A stretch of 64,000 nucleotides of DNA, taken from the NCBI RefSeq assembly GCF_036250675.1, contig NZ_CP109592.1, positions 8,370,001-8,434,000 on the forward strand. Direction: 5' to 3'. The notes under the pieces were generated by a model. The model saw only the letters and a program-made list of their open reading frames with translations. It was not told the DNA's origin and did no database searches. Origin of the DNA: Streptomyces sp. NBC_01689. Its GTDB lineage: Bacteria > Actinomycetota > Actinomycetes > Streptomycetales > Streptomycetaceae. The position numbers were made by a program, and so were the translations under genes. This document shows, one piece after another, positions 61,558 to 64,000 of the stretch. The number at the start of each line of letters is the position of its first letter. The first letter of the stretch is position 1.

Positions 61558-62054
61558 CGGTCGGCCTTCCGGTCCGGGGAGTCGTGGTCGAACACGTCGG
61601 ATACGACTCTCCTCCCCTCGCGAACTCATCGCTCCCCGGCACCGAATCGCCGAGGGGGCGGGGACCGGCATCCCGACCCGCGGGATCCCGTGCGGATCAC
61701 GCGGGGCCGGGAGCCGCGGTGGCCGGTCGCGCCGACACGGAGACCGCCGCAGCCGATGAGCGGGGGAGCGGGACAGCGGCTCGGACGGATCGGTCTCGAG
61801 TATGACGGCGGGGACCTCGCCATCGCGCTTTCCACCCTGCTTCCTGACGCGTACCGCAGCCGTACCGCCTCGGTTTCGCGGAGACGCTGTTCGACCGAGC
61901 CGGGCCGGAGAAGAGCGGCCGTACGAAGCTGCTGACCGCCTGTTGGCTCCGAAAAAGTCCTTTGCGAGGCTGAACTCGCCCCGCCTACCGTTCGATTCGG
62001 TGTCACAGCGGAGCCGCGACAGGGCGGGTTCCGAGGCACGAGGGAGCGATCGTC
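61558..62054. other. Intergenic region
   Basis: About 500 bp between divergent genes. Frames here show no protein-like features. The right part (61940-62040) is less GC-rich and probably contains the promoter of the small gene that follows, whose ribosome-binding site is GAGGGAG near 62040. Confidence 0.5.
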
Positions 62055-62423
62055 GTGGGTGTCTTCGTCCGGATCAGGGGATGGTTGGAGTGCGACCACC
62101 GGCAGCTGGCCCAGGTCAAGGAGATCGTCGCCGCCGAGAACCCGGATCGGACGTACAGCGGAGGCTGGGGCTTTCCGGCGCGGCAGTACAACTGGACCAG
62201 CTGGGTCTTCTTCGGCGCCGACATGCGCGAGCAGGCCGTCGACTGCTTTCTGGAACAACTGCGGCTCGTGGCAGCGATTCCAGCCTCCGACGACGACAAC
62301 GACCTGGTCATCGGGCTCTTCCTCGTCAGCCACGAGATCACGGGCATGAGTGAGTGGCAGGTCCGCGATGGGGCCGTGGTGATCGGAAGCGTGAACGGGG
62401 AGTACCAGTACCTCGGCGAGTAG
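62055..62423 (+). CDS. Unrecognised small protein
   Basis: A 122-residue acidic protein from a GTG start, MGVFVRIRGWLECDHRQL. It is rich in aromatic residues (WGFPARQYNWTSWVFFGADM) and has no signal peptide or membrane segment. Alternating strands and helices suggest a compact alpha/beta fold. I cannot assign a family. Size and charge are compatible with an immunity-type protein, but no toxin gene is adjacent, so this is only a thought. Confidence 0.65.
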   Translation: MGVFVRIRGWLECDHRQLAQVKEIVAAENPDRTYSGGWGFPARQYNWTSWVFFGADMREQAVDCFLEQLRLVAAIPASDDDNDLVIGLFLVSHEITGMSEWQVRDGAVVIGSVNGEYQYLGE

Positions 62424-62487
62424 CGCCGCCGACCTGCGGCCGACAGGGCGAACTTGGACAACGCCGACCGGCTCCGCCGTGCCTTCC

Positions 62488-62517
62488 ATGCCGATGCCGA
62501 TGCCGATGCCGATGCCG
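62488..62517 (+). repeat. ATGCCG hexanucleotide repeat, five copies
   Basis: Five perfect copies of ATGCCG lie between the small unrecognised gene and the end of the convergent XRE-type regulator gene. They are outside both coding regions. Confidence 0.9.
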
Positions 62518-62564
62518 GCGCATGCGGTGCTCCCGGCCAGGACCACGGGTGGTGCCGTGGTGGG

Positions 62565-63479
62565 CTACTCGGGGCGCCGGGTGTGTGAGCCACGCGCCGT
62601 GGTGCCGCCGTGGCCGCTGGACGGCCGTGGACCCGCGGGTCCTTGGGCGCTCCAACTGGCGAGCAGCTTCCACGCGTCCTGGGAGGGCTGGTCCTGGGCC
62701 GGCAGATACAGGAACAGGGTCTGGTCGGAGTCGCCCGGCATGGTGAACGCCTGGTAGTCGACGGTGAGGTCGCCGACGATGGGGTGGTGGTGGCGTTTGT
62801 GCCCGTGGGTGCGGTCGAAGACTTTGTGGTCGGCCCACCAATGGCGGAAGTGGTTGCTCTTCATGGCCAGTTCGCCCACCAGCTCGGCGGTGCGGGTGTC
62901 GTCCGGGTGGCGGCCGGCGTCGAGTCGCAGGACGGCGGTCATCTCCGCGGCGACCTGTTCCCAGTCCGGGTAGAGGGAGCGAGCCGCCTCGTCCAGCAGT
63001 ACCCAGCGGGTGAGGTTGCGCTCCCGTGCCGGCATCGCGTCGAAGTCGGTGATCAGGGCGCGGGCGAGATGGTTGGTGGCGAGCACGTCGGTGCGACGCC
63101 CGAGGATGAAGGCGGCCTGGTCGGTGAAGGAGTCCAGGATGCGCCGGACCACGGGCCGCACGCGTTGCACGGTCGGTGCGGAACGGCGGGCCGCGCCGGG
63201 CTTGGGCCCCGCGAGGTCGTACAGGTGGGCGCGCTCGGCCGCGTCCAGCCGCAGCGCGGCGGCCACGGCCTCCAGTACCCCCGTCGAGGGGCTGATCTGC
63301 CGCCCCTGTTCGAGGCGGGTGTAGTAGTCGGTGCTCACGCCGGCCAGCTGGGCGACCTCCTCGCGGCGCAGTCCCGGCACCCGCCGATAGGCGCCCCGCT
63401 CGGGAAGCCCCACCGACTCGGGGGTGATGCGGGCGCGACTACGGCGCAGGAATTCGCTGAGCTCGACGTTTCTCGCCAT
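62565..63479 (-). CDS. XRE-family regulator with MmyB-like ligand-binding domain
   Basis: A 304-residue regulator. The N-terminal helix-turn-helix is LRREEVAQLAGVSTDYYTRL with EQGRQISPS, the standard start of the MmyB/helix-turn-helix group in Streptomyces. The C-terminal domain (about 100-270) has VLATNHLARALITDF and FRHWWADHKV, typical of the PAS-like MmyB ligand-binding domain reported to bind fatty acids. Streptomyces have many of these, usually next to an oxidoreductase they control; here the divergent DJ-1/PfpI gene is the likely target. Confidence 0.88.
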   Translation of the reverse strand: MARNVELSEFLRRSRARITPESVGLPERGAYRRVPGLRREEVAQLAGVSTDYYTRLEQGRQISPSTGVLEAVAAALRLDAAERAHLYDLAGPKPGAARRSAPTVQRVRPVVRRILDSFTDQAAFILGRRTDVLATNHLARALITDFDAMPARERNLTRWVLLDEAARSLYPDWEQVAAEMTAVLRLDAGRHPDDTRTAELVGELAMKSNHFRHWWADHKVFDRTHGHKRHHHPIVGDLTVDYQAFTMPGDSDQTLFLYLPAQDQPSQDAWKLLASWSAQGPAGPRPSSGHGGTTARGSHTRRPE

Positions 63480-63721
63480 GCCTCCATTCTCGCCCGCGGC
63501 GCCGGTCGACGGCTCGGGGAAGGGGGGTCGCCGAGTCCTACGCAGACGCTTCCCCGGCAGGTCAGGGCGGGGAAGCGGCGTCCGCGGGGTGCCGGTCGCG
63601 TGGTGTTCTGGATTGCGGAGGCCCACCGGACAGGCACCGGATCCCGCGACCGGAACGGACTTCGCTCTCCCCCTTCCGCCCAGCCACGGCTGGCAACCGC
63701 CCAAAGAAAGTGAGAACCGAC

Positions 63722-64000
63722 ATGGCCAGGATCCTGATGGTGCTGTCGGGCGTCGACCACTGGACGCTGACCGACGGCAGCAAGCACCCCAGCGGCTACT
63801 GGGCCGAGGAATTCGTGGTCCCGCACCGCATCTTCGGTCAGGCCGGGTTCACCGTGGACATCGCCGCCCCCACCGGCGGAAAGCCGGCCGCCGATCCCGT
63901 GAGCCTGCGGCCCGAGGTCGCCGGCCCCGAGGCCGACGAGTTCGCCGCCTACATCGACGCGGCCGCCGAAGTGCTCGCCGATCCGCTGGCGCTCTCGGAC
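63722..64000 (+). CDS. DJ-1/PfpI-family protein, N-terminal part
   Basis: 93 codons are visible before the window ends and no stop is reached. The start ATG is preceded by AAAGAAAGTGAGA. The chain begins MARILMVLSG and continues WTLTDGSKHPSGYWAEEFVV and FTVDIAAPTGG, matching type 1 glutamine-amidotransferase-like (DJ-1/Hsp31) proteins, which act as glyoxalases, chaperones or deglycases. The catalytic Cys lies beyond the window. It is divergent from the MmyB-like regulator across 242 bp and is probably under its control. Confidence 0.85.
   Translation, partial: MARILMVLSGVDHWTLTDGSKHPSGYWAEEFVVPHRIFGQAGFTVDIAAPTGGKPAADPVSLRPEVAGPEADEFAAYIDAAAEVLADPLALSD

Noticed and set aside
1..64000. CRISPR array
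   Set aside because: The repeats present are short tandem units (6, 9 and 17 bp) without unique spacers, and no cas gene is present.

Overview
The window is high-GC actinobacterial chromosome, almost certainly Streptomyces. It carries a complete conservon (cvnA-B-C-D), DUF742/roadblock/Ras-like signalling genes, frequent GTG starts, GTGA/ATGA stop-start overlaps and families typical of that genus (SHOCT/MacB exporter, DUF6643-TerD pair, MHS transporter, actinobacterial Lnt). No rRNA, tRNA or CRISPR array was found.

Layout. 0-3.3 kb: end of an SDR/thioester-reductase-like protein and two alpha/beta hydrolases, one with a Cys nucleophile. 3.3-6.7 kb (minus): a DUF6924-like protein with a 9-bp tandem repeat in its leader, a histidine-ammonia-lyase homologue whose MIO-forming triad is missing, and a betaine-type ABC binding lipoprotein. 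7.1-11.5 kb (plus): the conservon. 11.5-14.0 kb (minus): ATPase and two permeases of an OpuC/Osm-type betaine importer; its likely binding protein lies on the other side of the conservon. 14.3-24 kb: secreted GH92 mannosidase, RlmG-like methyltransferase, AlkB-like dioxygenase, ROK regulator, SHOCT/ABC/FtsX exporter. 24-35.7 kb: anti-sigma-type ATPase, Cds1-like PLP enzyme, SRPBCC protein, DeoR regulator, a large membrane protein with a serine-hydrolase motif, a beta-helix/AAA fusion, an Rv1733c-like protein and a MOSC protein. 35.3-43.7 kb: DUF6643 and TerD, HpnB-like glycosyltransferase, glutamate-racemase-like enzyme, PH-like membrane protein, O-antigen-ligase-like protein, Lnt and NUDIX. 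43.8-48.1 kb: 3-hydroxybutyrate-dehydrogenase-like SDR, GAF/PucR regulator and MHS symporter, probably one catabolic module.

48.2-55.7 kb is an accessory island. Its base composition drops (two 60-base lines inside the first gene count to 47% and 45% G+C, against 80% in a line of the MMPL gene). It begins with a truncated transposase and lies between imperfect 66-bp direct repeats. It encodes SIR2 fused to an FGE/SUMF1-type domain, a MoaA-like radical SAM enzyme, a P-loop nucleotide kinase, a two-domain NUDIX protein and a membrane-anchored macro-domain protein. Four of the five genes contain the rare codon TTA, so their translation should depend on bldA tRNA. SIR2 (NAD+ cleavage), NUDIX (ADP-ribose or nucleotide hydrolysis) and macro (ADP-ribose binding) point to an NAD+/ADP-ribose system, possibly anti-phage defence. 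This is the best candidate for an undescribed system.

55.7-64 kb returns to core-like sequence: MMPL exporter with a divergent TetR regulator and a visible operator, two small exported proteins, a serine hydrolase, an unrecognised small protein, an XRE/MmyB-type regulator, and the start of a divergent DJ-1/PfpI gene cut by the window end.
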